The notes: generated by a model from the letters alone, not told the origin. Positions 17,385-28,348 are shown, counted from the first letter of the stretch. The stretch: DNA of 64,000 nucleotides from Neobacillus ginsengisoli (GCF_030813055.1 NZ_JAUSTW010000004.1:496001-560000); one strand, 5' to 3'. Program-made: numbers and translations.

Positions 17385-18983
17385 CTACTCTATGGATTCT
17401 ATGGAATTACGAAATTCTACAGGTGTTTGATCAAAGTGTTTTTTGAATACTGTACTGAAATACCCAGAATTAGAGAAGCCAACTAAGTTTGCTATATCAA
17501 TGATTTTGAGCTGTTTATCTTTAAGGAAATGTAGCGCTTTCTCCATTCGTAAGTTAACAAGATAATCACTAAAATTCTGCCCTATTTGATTTTTAAATGT
17601 TTCGGATAAATAAGCACTGTTAATATGAAATATTTCAGATAAAGAGGTAAGAGAAATTTCACTTGCATAATGCTGGTCGAGATAATAACGGACACTATCA
17701 ACTATTAATTTTCCGTTCGAAAAACGTGTTATTCGTACTCTTTCTATAATTAATTTCGCTAATTGAATAAGTTGCTCTATTACTTTACGTTGAGAATTGA
17801 GCTCCCAGATACTCTGTTGGCAATTCCACAAAGTTGATTGTATATCCATCGTTTCAATACTGTATTTCCTGGCAAGTGAGCCTAAGAGAAACAACACTCG
17901 ATTGGCATCAAATGAAAAGGACAATACCGATTGGGTTTCAGTCCATCCCAATACTTTGTTTATATTTTCCTTAAACGCATTGAAATCTACATTTTCAATC
18001 GCATTTGTTAGCCTTCTCTCCACATTTGGTGAGAGTAGAACAATTTCTTTCTTTGTTACTGTCCCATCGATTACCTGGGATTGTGAACCTAGTTGACTTT
18101 GACTCCATGAAAGCAAACTTGAAATATAACCAAGCTTTAATTCAGTAAAACCCGTAACAATATTTCCAATCCCTATGACTGTTTCTAAATTCAAGAAAGT
18201 TTTTACATGTTGTTGAACTAATAAAGCCAAGCTGGAAGTACTATTTTGCTTTCCTAAATCTATAAGATGTAAAAAGTGCACCATATTTGCATAGCTTGGG
18301 TCATAAAATGTATATGTACCAGCATGCTTTTTAGCGATTTCCTTACAAAGCATCTGAAATGGAAGCCAAAGTTCCTTTACTCTATTCGGATTGCCATCGG
18401 ACTCTCTAATTTCCACAGTAATGAACTGAACTACAGCATCCTCATTTGTAAGATCTTCAAATTGCAGCTGATGTAGCCTTTCTTTCACCAGATTTGGCTG
18501 TAACCATTCCTCTTTAACTAATTGCAGCAAATATTGTTCTTGAACTTCTTGCATTTGTGTGTGAACAAGTTGTCTTATCCTGGCAGATTCAACTTGTTTT
18601 CTTTTCTCCTCCTCCACTTCTTTTCGAATTTTTCTTAATACCTCTACTAATTCATCTGGGGCTACTGGTTTTAATAAATAGTCTTTAACCCCTTCCTTCA
18701 TCGAACCTCTTACATACTCAAAATCGGAATAGCCCGATAATACTATCACTCTTACTTTTGGAAATTCTTGAAACACGCGTTTAGCTAGTTCAATGCCATC
18801 CATAATTGGCATTCTCATATCCGTAATCAGTACATCAACATCCTTGATTTTGAGAAGTTCTAGAGCTTCTTGACCATTAGAAGCCTCTCCTACAATTTGA
18901 AATTCCTCTTCTTCCCAATCCACTTTCATTCGTAAACCTTTCCGAATTTGAATCTCATCATCCGTTATTAACACCTTCATCAT
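17385..18983 (-). CDS. YesN-like response regulator with AraC-type DNA-binding domain
   Basis: 532 residues. Receiver domain 1-120 with phospho-acceptor Asp55 (VLITDMRMPIMDG) and Lys104-type KPVAP. A long linker of about 300 residues follows. The C-terminal AraC/XylS pair of helix-turn-helix motifs covers about 430-530 (HINSAYLSETFKNQIGQNFSDYL, then IANLVGFSNSGYFSTVFKKHF). It probably activates the fructoside ABC operon downstream. The gene overlaps the kinase stop by 26 nt. Confidence 0.93.
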   Translation of the reverse strand: MMKVLITDDEIQIRKGLRMKVDWEEEEFQIVGEASNGQEALELLKIKDVDVLITDMRMPIMDGIELAKRVFQEFPKVRVIVLSGYSDFEYVRGSMKEGVKDYLLKPVAPDELVEVLRKIRKEVEEEKRKQVESARIRQLVHTQMQEVQEQYLLQLVKEEWLQPNLVKERLHQLQFEDLTNEDAVVQFITVEIRESDGNPNRVKELWLPFQMLCKEIAKKHAGTYTFYDPSYANMVHFLHLIDLGKQNSTSSLALLVQQHVKTFLNLETVIGIGNIVTGFTELKLGYISSLLSWSQSQLGSQSQVIDGTVTKKEIVLLSPNVERRLTNAIENVDFNAFKENINKVLGWTETQSVLSFSFDANRVLFLLGSLARKYSIETMDIQSTLWNCQQSIWELNSQRKVIEQLIQLAKLIIERVRITRFSNGKLIVDSVRYYLDQHYASEISLTSLSEIFHINSAYLSETFKNQIGQNFSDYLVNLRMEKALHFLKDKQLKIIDIANLVGFSNSGYFSTVFKKHFDQTPVEFRNSIESIE

Positions 18984-20754
18984 GTATACCCCCCCTATAA
19001 AAATTTATACATAATGTTATCTTTGTACCAACATACTTTTCAGACTTAACCTGATAGGAAAAGTTATTGCCATAGTAAAGTTTCAACCTTCCAATTACAT
19101 TCCTAAGCCCAATACTGTTGCCATCGCTCTCTAAAACACTATTTGTTTCATTATTCTCTTCTTGTTTTAATAAGTCTGCTATCACTTCTTCTGACATTCC
19201 GATACCATTATCTTCTACGACCATAAAAACATGATTTCGAACCTTTTTTGTTTCAATATATATTTCGGCATTGTTTTTTTCTATAAAACTATATTTTACA
19301 GCATTTTCCACCAGTGGTTGTAAAATGAATTTTATTATTGTAAGATTTTTTGTTTCTGGGTCTTCATCAATTTTAACAGTAATGGAATCTTCATACCTCA
19401 CCTTTAATATATCTGTGTAACTACGGATATAGCTTATTTCTTCACCTAATTTCACCATATTACTTTGTGTGTTCAACGAGTATCGCATCATACGGCCTAA
19501 ATAAATACTTACATTCATTACCTCTTTATTTTTCCCTTGAACAGCTAACCCTCCTATGATTTCAAGCGTATTGTTCATAAAGTGAGGATTAATTTGTAAT
19601 AACAAAGCTTTGTATTCGGCATCCTTTCGACGTATATTTGCTTCATACTCGTTTTCTATTAAGTTTTTTAACCGTTCATTGGTATGACCGAACACTTTTA
19701 TGACATAACCAACCTCGTGATTATAATTTTTAATCGTTGGCATAAAACGTTTAGCGCCAGAAAAGTCACCGCGTTCAAGAAATCCCATGGCCTTTGCAAG
19801 CTTTCCTAGAGGACTAACTATAGTAGAAGAAAGCATATAAGATGCTACAATAGTTACCATAAAAACAATTACACTAGTCCATAATAGGTTATGTTGCAAA
19901 TGGTTAACTTTGGAGAACAAGTCAGACTTATTCACTTCACTTATAAGAATCCAATCTCCCACTGATAACTTTTGAAAAAAAACAAGGTATTTCTCTTTTT
20001 TATAATCCGTTTCGATTAAACCTTTTTCAATTTTACCATGGTTTATTTTGGACAAACTTTGTTTTAAAACCATTTTAGGAATTTGCGTTTGCCCCTGTAA
20101 AACATTCGCGCCCTGCTTATCTAACAAATACGCATGGCCATTTTTTCCAATTTTTATTTTATTTAAAGCATCTTCTAGCAATGAAGAAGGAAAATTAGCC
20201 TTTATAATCCCATAGGATACAAACGTATTCATATCAAAGAGCGGCAAAATATAGCTATTGATTTTACCTTGGGTTTGTTGAAAGGGATCTATATGTGACT
20301 TTACAAACCGTTGGTCTTTTTCTGTAAAGTCTTTAAACCACTCCATTTTGTGAAGCGAAGGGTTATTTCCCCAAGTTCCGGTGCCATCATTTAAAAATAC
20401 TGCAACTGACATGCCATTTGAATTGTTAACCATCATGGAGGAAAGGAGCATTTTTAGTTGATTTTTCATTAACAAACTCTGTTCTTTCTTTGTATTAGAA
20501 TACTCCTTTTCCAACTTCAACCACTGTTGGGTGGTTTGATTAACGAGAACCTGCTTCCCTAGATCTTCTGCCTGAGTAGTGATAGAATTTATATAAAGAG
20601 AATACTGATCCATCGCTCCTACGGTTAATGCTTGGGTTTGTCCTTCAATAATACCTGTAAACCAACTTGGAATAATAATTGATAAAATGATGAATGGAAT
20701 GGTCAACAAACACGTAAAAACAAGAAATAAGCGATTCCGTAAGGAAAAAAACAT
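18958..20754 (-). CDS. YesM-like sensor histidine kinase
   Basis: 598 residues. Membrane helices at about 8-32 and 290-312 flank a Cache-type extracellular domain of about 250 residues. A HAMP region follows. The His_kinase box LLLQINPHFMNNTLE carries phospho-acceptor His391. The ATPase N-box is LVENAVKYS and the G-box DNGIGMS, with a second at NSIGLRNVIGRL. Phosphorylates the YesN-like regulator encoded by the overlapping next gene. CTGGAGGGG ribosome-binding site. Confidence 0.94.
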   Translation of the reverse strand: MFFSLRNRLFLVFTCLLTIPFIILSIIIPSWFTGIIEGQTQALTVGAMDQYSLYINSITTQAEDLGKQVLVNQTTQQWLKLEKEYSNTKKEQSLLMKNQLKMLLSSMMVNNSNGMSVAVFLNDGTGTWGNNPSLHKMEWFKDFTEKDQRFVKSHIDPFQQTQGKINSYILPLFDMNTFVSYGIIKANFPSSLLEDALNKIKIGKNGHAYLLDKQGANVLQGQTQIPKMVLKQSLSKINHGKIEKGLIETDYKKEKYLVFFQKLSVGDWILISEVNKSDLFSKVNHLQHNLLWTSVIVFMVTIVASYMLSSTIVSPLGKLAKAMGFLERGDFSGAKRFMPTIKNYNHEVGYVIKVFGHTNERLKNLIENEYEANIRRKDAEYKALLLQINPHFMNNTLEIIGGLAVQGKNKEVMNVSIYLGRMMRYSLNTQSNMVKLGEEISYIRSYTDILKVRYEDSITVKIDEDPETKNLTIIKFILQPLVENAVKYSFIEKNNAEIYIETKKVRNHVFMVVEDNGIGMSEEVIADLLKQEENNETNSVLESDGNSIGLRNVIGRLKLYYGNNFSYQVKSEKYVGTKITLCINFYRGGIHDEGVNNG

Positions 20755-21323
20755 ATAACCCCTCCAGAAAATAAGAAAACCCTTACATTTAATGATTATT
20801 TAACATTAAGATTTTATCTTTAATATATGAAGCTAGTTAATATTTTCCTACACACGTGTATATTCAGAGTACTTTGCTATATACTTAGCAAAAAATTATA
20901 TTAGACAATTTAAAATTTTGGTAAAATACTCTTATTCAATTTAGCATATCCTATACACTCTTACCAATAGGAATTTATTTTAAAATAGTTCCCAATTTAG
21001 AATCGGTTCTTGTCAGGTAGACCCTCCCATTTGTATACCCATAGTTTAATACTTAAAATAATCTTTCCTAGTTTAGGATTAATAATTAAAACAACTCCTT
21101 TGTTTTCTTGGAAATTAGGAATTTAAATAAAAAATCATCCTAATTAAAACATCACCCGTTAATCTGATGATGGTTGTCGTTATTTATAAAATCGGAATTC
21201 AACAAAGCGTGCTAATGCTGTAGGGTAACTATGTTAGCGAATAGGTCATTCAACGGATACCGCTTGTAACATTATAGAATTCAAAGCTAAGAAATCAAAT
21301 CTATCGAAAGAGAGGGATCCAAT
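20755..21323. other. non-coding gap between divergent genes
   Basis: AT-rich, with no reading frame of interest. It must hold the kinase promoter on the minus strand and the promoter of the hydrolase gene on the plus strand. I could not assign either with confidence. Confidence 0.35.
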
Positions 21324-21950
21324 ATGAGTGAGATCCGAAATATTTATTGTGTTGGTCGAAATTATCTAGCTCATGCAAGAGAATTAAACAATGAGGTACC
21401 TACTTCCCCATTTCTATTTTCTAAGCCTACTCATGCCTTTGTGGAAGCCAATGGCCAGGAGATTCACCTGCCTGGAAATCGTGGCTCTGTCCATTTTGAA
21501 ACTGAACTCGTAATACGGATTGGAAGAAAATATGAAAAAGGCCTGAAAGTAGATGAAGTTATAGACAGTATGGGAATTGGTATCGATTTTACTTTACGAG
21601 ATGTTCAAAGTGAACTAAAGAAAAAAGGGTATCCATGGCTGCTTGCAAAAGGATTCCCTAATTCGGCTGTTGTGAGTAATTTCATTGTTTTTCCTGGAAT
21701 CGACGAAATAAAAAAAAGGGACTTCACGCTAATTAAAAATGGAGAGAAGGTTCAGCAAGGAAATATTAAAAATATGATTTTTGATTTGCAGACAATCGTT
21801 GATTTCACCTCCATTCACTTTGGATTAGGTGAAGGTGACCTCATCTATACTGGAACACCAGAAGGAGTTGAACAAGTTTTTGACGGAGATCATTTGTCAT
21901 TAGAATGGGATAACAAAGTTCTCGGTGATTGTATTATTAAATTGACTTAA
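21324..21950 (+). CDS. fumarylacetoacetate hydrolase (FAH) family protein
   Basis: 208 residues, a single FAH fold. Metal-binding acids are visible in HFETELVIRIG (Glu-x-Glu near 54-56) and DFTLRDVQ near 90. The conserved TGTPEGV lies near 178. Family members are acylpyruvate hydrolases, oxaloacetate decarboxylases/tautomerases or 2-hydroxyhepta-dienedioate isomerases. The close length match to short YisK/YcgM-like members favours oxaloacetate or acylpyruvate activity. AGAGAGGG site. No obvious operon partner. Confidence 0.85.
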   Translation: MSEIRNIYCVGRNYLAHARELNNEVPTSPFLFSKPTHAFVEANGQEIHLPGNRGSVHFETELVIRIGRKYEKGLKVDEVIDSMGIGIDFTLRDVQSELKKKGYPWLLAKGFPNSAVVSNFIVFPGIDEIKKRDFTLIKNGEKVQQGNIKNMIFDLQTIVDFTSIHFGLGEGDLIYTGTPEGVEQVFDGDHLSLEWDNKVLGDCIIKLT

Positions 21951-22075
21951 TTCCATAAAGCCTTTGATACTTTGTCTTGCTTTGTGTATTTTCCACTAGA
22001 AAAGTAAGTTGGATTAATGCGGTATTAACCACACCATGTTAAAATAAGGGAAATAGAAAAAGTGGGTGTGTTTCT

Positions 22076-22621
22076 ATGAAAAAATGGGTTTCATCCATTG
22101 AAAAAGGCAATTTCCTAAAATGGTTCTTAGAGAATAATCGACTGAAACGTACGGATGCTCGCAGAATAATAGAATATATCATTAATCATTTTCCTATTAT
22201 TGAAAATGTTACCTTTACTGAAAAAGTAATACAAGGTGAAAAAAACATTGTTATTTCCAGTGTTAATTCAGATGAACCGGCATTTGTTTATTACTATAAA
22301 CGAGGTAAAACGGAGGATGTATCGATGGTATTAAATCAATTTATGATGAACCCATCAGAGAAAGTCAATATTATTATTCATTTTAGTGGTAAAATGTTAA
22401 ATCATCAATATTTACAATTAATCGAAAAAGACCTGTCAAGTAATATTCGAAAATATGAACAAAGTCAGCGTGATGCAAATGAAGTGGATAAATTAATCGG
22501 AAAAGTCATTCAAGAAAGCGAGAAAGAGCTATTAAGAAAGCAGATTGATGTAGCTCTTGATCAAAAAAATGAGGAGTTATTTATAAAATTGGTGAAAAAG
22601 CTGAAAGAGCAAGATCATTAA
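22076..22621 (+). CDS. ypiB: UPF0302 (YpiB) family protein
   Basis: 181 residues. The start KKWVSSIEKGNFLKWFLEN followed by RRIIEYIINHFP is typical of the YpiB family of Bacillales. The C-terminal region after about 145 is a short Lys/Glu-rich helix pair, as in the family. The function is not established. In B. subtilis ypiB lies near the menaquinone and cytochrome bc genes; here it stands alone with its own terminator. Confidence 0.75.
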   Translation: MKKWVSSIEKGNFLKWFLENNRLKRTDARRIIEYIINHFPIIENVTFTEKVIQGEKNIVISSVNSDEPAFVYYYKRGKTEDVSMVLNQFMMNPSEKVNIIIHFSGKMLNHQYLQLIEKDLSSNIRKYEQSQRDANEVDKLIGKVIQESEKELLRKQIDVALDQKNEELFIKLVKKLKEQDH

Positions 22622-22653
22622 AGGACGATTTTCCATTGGAATATCGTCCTTTT
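22621..22653 (+). terminator. terminator after ypiB
   Basis: AAGGACGAT and ATCGTCCTT form a 9-bp stem ending in TTTT. The stem begins at the stop codon. Confidence 0.85.
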
Positions 22654-22703
22654 ATGTATTTTTTTCAACGGTTTGTTTTTAATTTGAACTCTTATCTCGC
22701 ATT

Positions 22704-22746
22704 GCTAAAAATAAAGCGCATCCCTTATTCATATTGGAGGTGCGCT
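22704..22746 (-). terminator. terminator after the aldo/keto reductase gene
   Basis: AGCGCACC and GGATGCGCT form an 8-bp stem (one mismatch); TTTATTTTT follows on the minus strand. Confidence 0.7.
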
Positions 22747-22772
22747 ACTAATGTTTTACTCTCTGTAATGGC

Positions 22773-23615
22773 TTAAAATTCTTCATACCGAGCAGGATCT
22801 TGATTGTTAAGCCTGCCATCAGAACGAGTTAATCCTGTAATAATGCTCATTTCTGGATCATCTAGGGAAAAGTCAAAAATTGATATATTTTCAAGTTGAC
22901 GTGCAGGAGATGCAGACTTAGGAATTGAAATTGCCCCGAGTTGATAATGCCAACGTAAAATAATTTGTGAAACAGACTTGTTATGATGGTCTGCAATCTT
23001 TTGAATCGTGTCATTTTGTAACAATTCACTTGCTCGAGCTAATGGGCTCCAAGATTCAGTTATAATGTTATTCTCTTCATGCCACTTTCTTTGTTGTGCT
23101 TGATTGAAAAATGGATGTAATTCTATTTGATTGATGCTTGGCTTAACGCCCGTTTCCTTTTCTAAACGCTCAATATGTTCAGGTAGGAAATTACAAACAC
23201 CAATAGAACGAATAAGACCACTTCTTTTAGCGTCAATTAATGCCTGCCAAGCTTCCACATATTTATCCTGTTTAGGGTTTGGCCAATGAATTAGATATAC
23301 ATCATAATAATCTAGGTTGGCACGATATAAGGACTCTTGAATGGCAGCAACAGCTTTCTCATACTCTTGATATCGCCCTGGTAACTTGGATGTAATTCTT
23401 AATTCTTCTCTGGGTACAGAACTGCGTCTAACGGCTTCACCAACAGTTCCTTCGTTTTCATAATTATAAGCAGAATCAAGTAGTCGATAGCCAATATCAA
23501 TTGCACTTTGAATAGAATTAACACCATCATTCCCCTTAAGTTTATATGTACCTAAACCGATAACTGGCAAAGTACCCCCGTCATTAAGTGTGATCTCTGG
23601 AATTGATTTGCTAAT
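22773..23615 (-). CDS. aldo/keto reductase, probable ATT start codon
   Basis: NADPH-dependent carbonyl reductase of the AKR5-like bacterial group. With an ATT start at 23615 the protein has 280 residues and opens SKSIPEITLNDGGTLPVIGL, the usual first strand of the family. The tetrad is Asp47, Tyr52 (DSAYNY), Lys77 (TSKLP) and His110 (LIHWP). The cofactor loop IPKSASPARQLEN lies near the end. No ATG, GTG or TTG is available upstream of the conserved start. The first standard start is a TTG 15 codons in, which would remove the first beta strand. AAAGGAG stands 9 nt before the ATT. Confidence 0.85.
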   Translation of the reverse strand: MSKSIPEITLNDGGTLPVIGLGTYKLKGNDGVNSIQSAIDIGYRLLDSAYNYENEGTVGEAVRRSSVPREELRITSKLPGRYQEYEKAVAAIQESLYRANLDYYDVYLIHWPNPKQDKYVEAWQALIDAKRSGLIRSIGVCNFLPEHIERLEKETGVKPSINQIELHPFFNQAQQRKWHEENNIITESWSPLARASELLQNDTIQKIADHHNKSVSQIILRWHYQLGAISIPKSASPARQLENISIFDFSLDDPEMSIITGLTRSDGRLNNQDPARYEEF

Positions 23616-23646
23616 TACTATTCACTCCTTTCAACAATGCGCATCT

Positions 23647-24936
23647 CTAACGCAATACTCTTGAAGCACTTGAAAAAGAAGACGGATTATAAGAAGAAAT
23701 TTTCACAACATCACCCGTTTCCGGGGCTTGTATCCATTTCCCACCTCCAATGTACATACCGACATGGTAAGCAGGATCACCTTGGAATACTAAATCGCCT
23801 GGCTGTACTTGACTCGGAGAAATTATTGTTCCAACATTTTGCTGATCTTCTGCCACTCTTGGAAGATTGACACCTACAGAATGGAAAACATATTGCATTA
23901 ATCCTGAACAATCAAATCCGCTTGGCGTTGTCCCACCCCAAACGTAAGGAACGCCCAAAAATTGTTCAGCATACGCAATGACCCTATTTGCCTTTTCTGA
24001 GTCTGTTAGATTGGCTCCAACAGTCGATGGGGTTGATATTGAAGCGTTGTTTACTGAAGATTGCGGTTGAGACTTTTGCTGAGACTGTTGTTGTGCTTGT
24101 TGTTGTGCCAGCTGCTTTGCCTGCTGTTGTGCCAGCTGCTGTGCCTGTTGTTGTGCCTGTTGCTTTGCCTGTTGTTGTGCCAGTTGCTGTGCCTGCTGTT
24201 GTGCCAGTTGCTGTGCCTGTTGTTGTGCCTGTTGCTGTGCCTGTTGTTGTGCCTGTTGTTGTGCTTGTTGTTGTGCCAGTTGTTGTGCTTGTTGTTGTGC
24301 CAGTTGAGACTGTTGTTGTTGTAAAGTGTATTTCGAAGCTGCCAATTCTTTTTGAACTTCTTGTTTATCGGATTCAATTTTTTTTTGTTCAGAAGCCAAT
24401 TGATCCTGACTTTTTTTTAATTTGTCTAATTCGTTATGTAATTGTTGCTCTGCATCTTTTAACGTTTGTTCTTTTTCATTTAAAGAAGTCATTAATTCGG
24501 AGTCACTTTGAAGAAATTGCATAACAGCAGTAGAGCGAGTTAAAAACTCGGATATATCCTTAGATGAAAGCAAAAGTTCTCCGTAGGTGATAATTGGCAG
24601 TTGTCCTTGTTCCTGAATGCTTTTTAGTCGTTCTGAATAGAGCTCTTTGTGAGTTTCAAAGTCTTTTTTGGCTGTTTCAATTTCAGTCTTTGTTTCTCCA
24701 ATTTGTCCTTGTTGTTTTTTAATAGCATCGTTTAGTTTTTGGCTTTTATCCATTCCTATGATAATTTGGTTGTCTAATTTTTGAATCTTTGTTTCAAGGT
24801 CATCAATTTGTCCTTGTGTCGCTTTGATTTGTCCTTGTACCGGTGAATCTACCGGACTTGCAAAAGTAGGGGTTGCTTGCATCATAGTGGCTAAAACGGC
24901 AACCGATACCGAATATTTTAATGCTTTCCCGTTCAT
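23647..24936 (-). CDS. secreted NlpC/P60 D,L-endopeptidase with coiled coil and Gln/Ala repeat linker
   Basis: Cell-wall hydrolase that cuts peptide stems. 429 residues: signal peptide cleaved after TFASP-like sequence near residue 27; CwlO-like coiled-coil region about 30-205; a low-complexity linker of Gln, Ala and Leu at about 207-290; then an NlpC/P60 domain with Cys343 (FDCSGLMQ), His391 (AYHVGMYIG) and a third polar residue near 405. The overall plan is that of CwlO/YvcE-type enzymes. The coiled coil would couple it to FtsEX or a similar regulator (inference from the family). Confidence 0.93.
   Translation of the reverse strand: MNGKALKYSVSVAVLATMMQATPTFASPVDSPVQGQIKATQGQIDDLETKIQKLDNQIIIGMDKSQKLNDAIKKQQGQIGETKTEIETAKKDFETHKELYSERLKSIQEQGQLPIITYGELLLSSKDISEFLTRSTAVMQFLQSDSELMTSLNEKEQTLKDAEQQLHNELDKLKKSQDQLASEQKKIESDKQEVQKELAASKYTLQQQQSQLAQQQAQQLAQQQAQQQAQQQAQQQAQQQAQQLAQQQAQQLAQQQAKQQAQQQAQQLAQQQAKQLAQQQAQQQSQQKSQPQSSVNNASISTPSTVGANLTDSEKANRVIAYAEQFLGVPYVWGGTTPSGFDCSGLMQYVFHSVGVNLPRVAEDQQNVGTIISPSQVQPGDLVFQGDPAYHVGMYIGGGKWIQAPETGDVVKISSYNPSSFSSASRVLR
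24067..24318 (-). repeat. tandem low-complexity repeat inside the NlpC/P60 gene
   Basis: About 250 nt built from 12- to 18-nt units that encode QQAQ, QLAQ and QAKQ. The units differ at few bases, so the array is prone to slippage and to length change between strains. The opposite strand stays open in two frames here; those frames are by-products of the repeat. Confidence 0.9.
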
Positions 24937-25177
24937 AATATAATCACCTTTTCTTACCTAAAATTATTCGGACTCATATATAGTTTAAATTCAGAATTGA
25001 TCAAAGACAACGAAACGGTGTGTAATGTAATATATTTGTAATATTATGTAGAATATTCCTATAAAGAGTCGAATGTATTAAAATGCAATGATACCTTTTT
25101 GTGAAATAATTAAAAAACTTACCCTATAAAGGAAGTAATCGTGATGGGGTGCCTGGCTTGCCTTATATAAAGTTTAG

Positions 25178-25315
25178 AAAAAAGCCGAAATAAAAGAAAA
25201 AATTAAAGGAAATAAAAACATCCTGAAAAACGGAAAAGGTGGACGGATGCCAGCAGGTCTTGTGAAAGACGAAGATAATCCGGCAATGGCAAAATGGGTA
25301 TTATCACTGAAATAA
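25178..25315 (+). pseudogene. C-terminal fragment of a c-type cytochrome
   Basis: 45 codons with no start. They read ...KNGKGGRMPAGLVKDEDNPAMAKWVLSLK and stop. M-P-A/G-G-L-V-x-D-x-D followed by A-x-W-L is the end of small c551-type cytochromes such as CccB, with the axial Met in RMPAG. The CxxCH half is missing and a TAG lies directly upstream. A strong terminator follows, probably the original one. Confidence 0.65.
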
Positions 25316-25339
25316 AAAAGGCGCGAGGCGCCTTTTTTT
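25315..25339 (+). terminator. strong terminator after the cytochrome fragment
   Basis: AAAAAGGCGC, GAG loop, GCGCC and TTTTTTT. Confidence 0.85.
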
Positions 25340-25410
25340 CAATTATTGTTGCTAGCTGTGTGATCTGTTGTCGTTTGATTGTGATTTAAGATATAAATTA
25401 TTAAAACAGA

Positions 25411-25459
25411 AGAAAAGCTAGACCCCTAAAATGGTTTTTAACAACCTTTGGGCCAGCTT
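25411..25459 (-). terminator. probable terminator of the GH1 gene
   Basis: Imperfect stem AAGCTGGCCC / GGGGTCTAGCTT with inner pairs AAGG..TTTT; TTTTCTTC follows on the minus strand. Confidence 0.5.
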
Positions 25460-25471
25460 CATTGCGTTTAT

Positions 25472-26932
<1,461 letters not shown>

Positions 26933-27199
26933 TTATATTAATTAATATTTGTTTGTTGTGTAAATTTATAATTTTCTCTTCTTATAAAGAAAAGAAAAAG
27001 ACTACAAAGGAATATTAACCACCTTTAGCAAGATAGTAAATAAGTGAAGAGTATCTAGTATTTAATAACGAAGGAAGTTATTCGTTACATAAATGTAACA
27101 CTATGTTTCATATGGAATAGTTATGTTAAAATGAGGTTATTGAGGTTTTTTAGCAGGATAAAGGTATTTTATTTATTATAGAAGGAGAATCCCACATAA

Positions 27200-27925
27200 A
27201 TGTTTTCAAACGACATAATCGCTTCTTTCAATGAGTTAGAAACTTCTTTATACAACTATATTTGTCAAAATCGTGATAAAGTGGCTTATATGAGAATTCG
27301 CGAACTAGCAGATGAAACCCATGTATCAACAGCAACGATTTTACGTTTTTGTAGAAAACTAAATTGTGAGGGTTTTTCCGAATTTAAAATAAAGCTAAAA
27401 ATGCATATAGAAGAGAATAAAAAGACTATTATAAAAAGTTCCCAACATTCGGTAGTAGAGTTTTTTGAGCGGACGTTAAAAGGTGATATAGAAGAAAAAA
27501 TTAGGGAAGCTGCAAGTCTTGTTACCAAAGCAGATAATGTTATTTTTATTGGGATAGGAAGCTCAGGCATTCTTGCTGAATATGGTGCGAGATATTTTTC
27601 AAGTTTAGGTAAATTTTCAATGTATATTAAAGACCCTCATTTTCCGATTCACTCCAAACTCATGCTTAATAGCGTAACCATTGCTTTATCTGTCTCAGGA
27701 GAAAATAATTTTACAGTCACTCATCTTAATATACTTAAACAAGAAGGAAGTAAAATTATTAGTATTACAAACAATAAACTCTCAACCATCGCAAAAATCT
27801 CTGATATAAACATTCCGTATTATGTAACTGAGGAATTTTTTGAAGAAGCAAATATTACTACACAAGTACCTGTTGTTTACATTTTAGAATCAATGGCTCG
27901 TGAAATACATAAACTTAATCAATAG
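27200..27925 (+). CDS. MurR/RpiR-family transcriptional regulator
   Basis: 241 residues. N-terminal helix-turn-helix about 20-60 (RIRELADETHVSTATILRFCRKLN), C-terminal SIS sugar-phosphate-binding domain from about 100 (VIFIGIGSSGILAEYGARYF). Divergent from the GH1 6-phospho-glycosidase gene with 285 nt between, so it likely senses a sugar phosphate and controls that gene. GAAGGAG site. Confidence 0.92.
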   Translation: MFSNDIIASFNELETSLYNYICQNRDKVAYMRIRELADETHVSTATILRFCRKLNCEGFSEFKIKLKMHIEENKKTIIKSSQHSVVEFFERTLKGDIEEKIREAASLVTKADNVIFIGIGSSGILAEYGARYFSSLGKFSMYIKDPHFPIHSKLMLNSVTIALSVSGENNFTVTHLNILKQEGSKIISITNNKLSTIAKISDINIPYYVTEEFFEEANITTQVPVVYILESMAREIHKLNQ

Positions 27926-28137
27926 GCAGATATTCCGAATGAACTAAAGTTTATTGTAAAAAGGTATATAAAATTTAGAAAACGAGTGTCAGAATGCATG
28001 CGTTGAAACGCTTACTTCTTGACCAAGCCAACATTACACCATAACCATCATATGAACCCCTGATGGATCACTTATATAATAAAAAGTTGATAAAAATTAA
28101 GCAAAAAGAAGCGGGTATCCTCCGCTTCTTTTTTTAT
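27926..28137 (+). terminator. 3' region and terminator of the RpiR gene
   Basis: AAGAAGCGG and CCGCTTCTT (28106-28130) form a 9-bp stem with TTTTTTT. Between the stop and the hairpin there are 180 nt with no gene. The rest of the gap up to 28348 holds nothing I can identify. Confidence 0.8.
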
Positions 28138-28348
28138 CCATCCACCCAACATTTTGTAAGGCATATATGGTTATAATAACCTCCTTTTTATCCTATTATG
28201 ACAGTAGATTTAAACTGTAAAAATGACCCTTATGCCCCGTACTTTTAATAATACTGAAGAGAAATAATCTTCCAACTATTTCCGACTTATTAATAGGAAC
28301 AGTTTTGTTTAATGGTACGCACATAGCAATATACTATAACTATCCGGC

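Noticed and set aside
24067..24318. CRISPR-like array
   Set aside because: The repeats are 12-18 nt, contiguous, in frame and encode Gln/Ala; there are no spacers.
23988..24524. Plus-strand open frames of Val/Pro/Ala or Leu/Cys repeats opposite the NlpC/P60 gene
   Set aside because: They are the reverse reading of the Gln/Ala repeat, with no start signal.
28000..28016. cre-like site TTGAAACGCTTACT
   Set aside because: Three mismatches to the consensus and no gene downstream.
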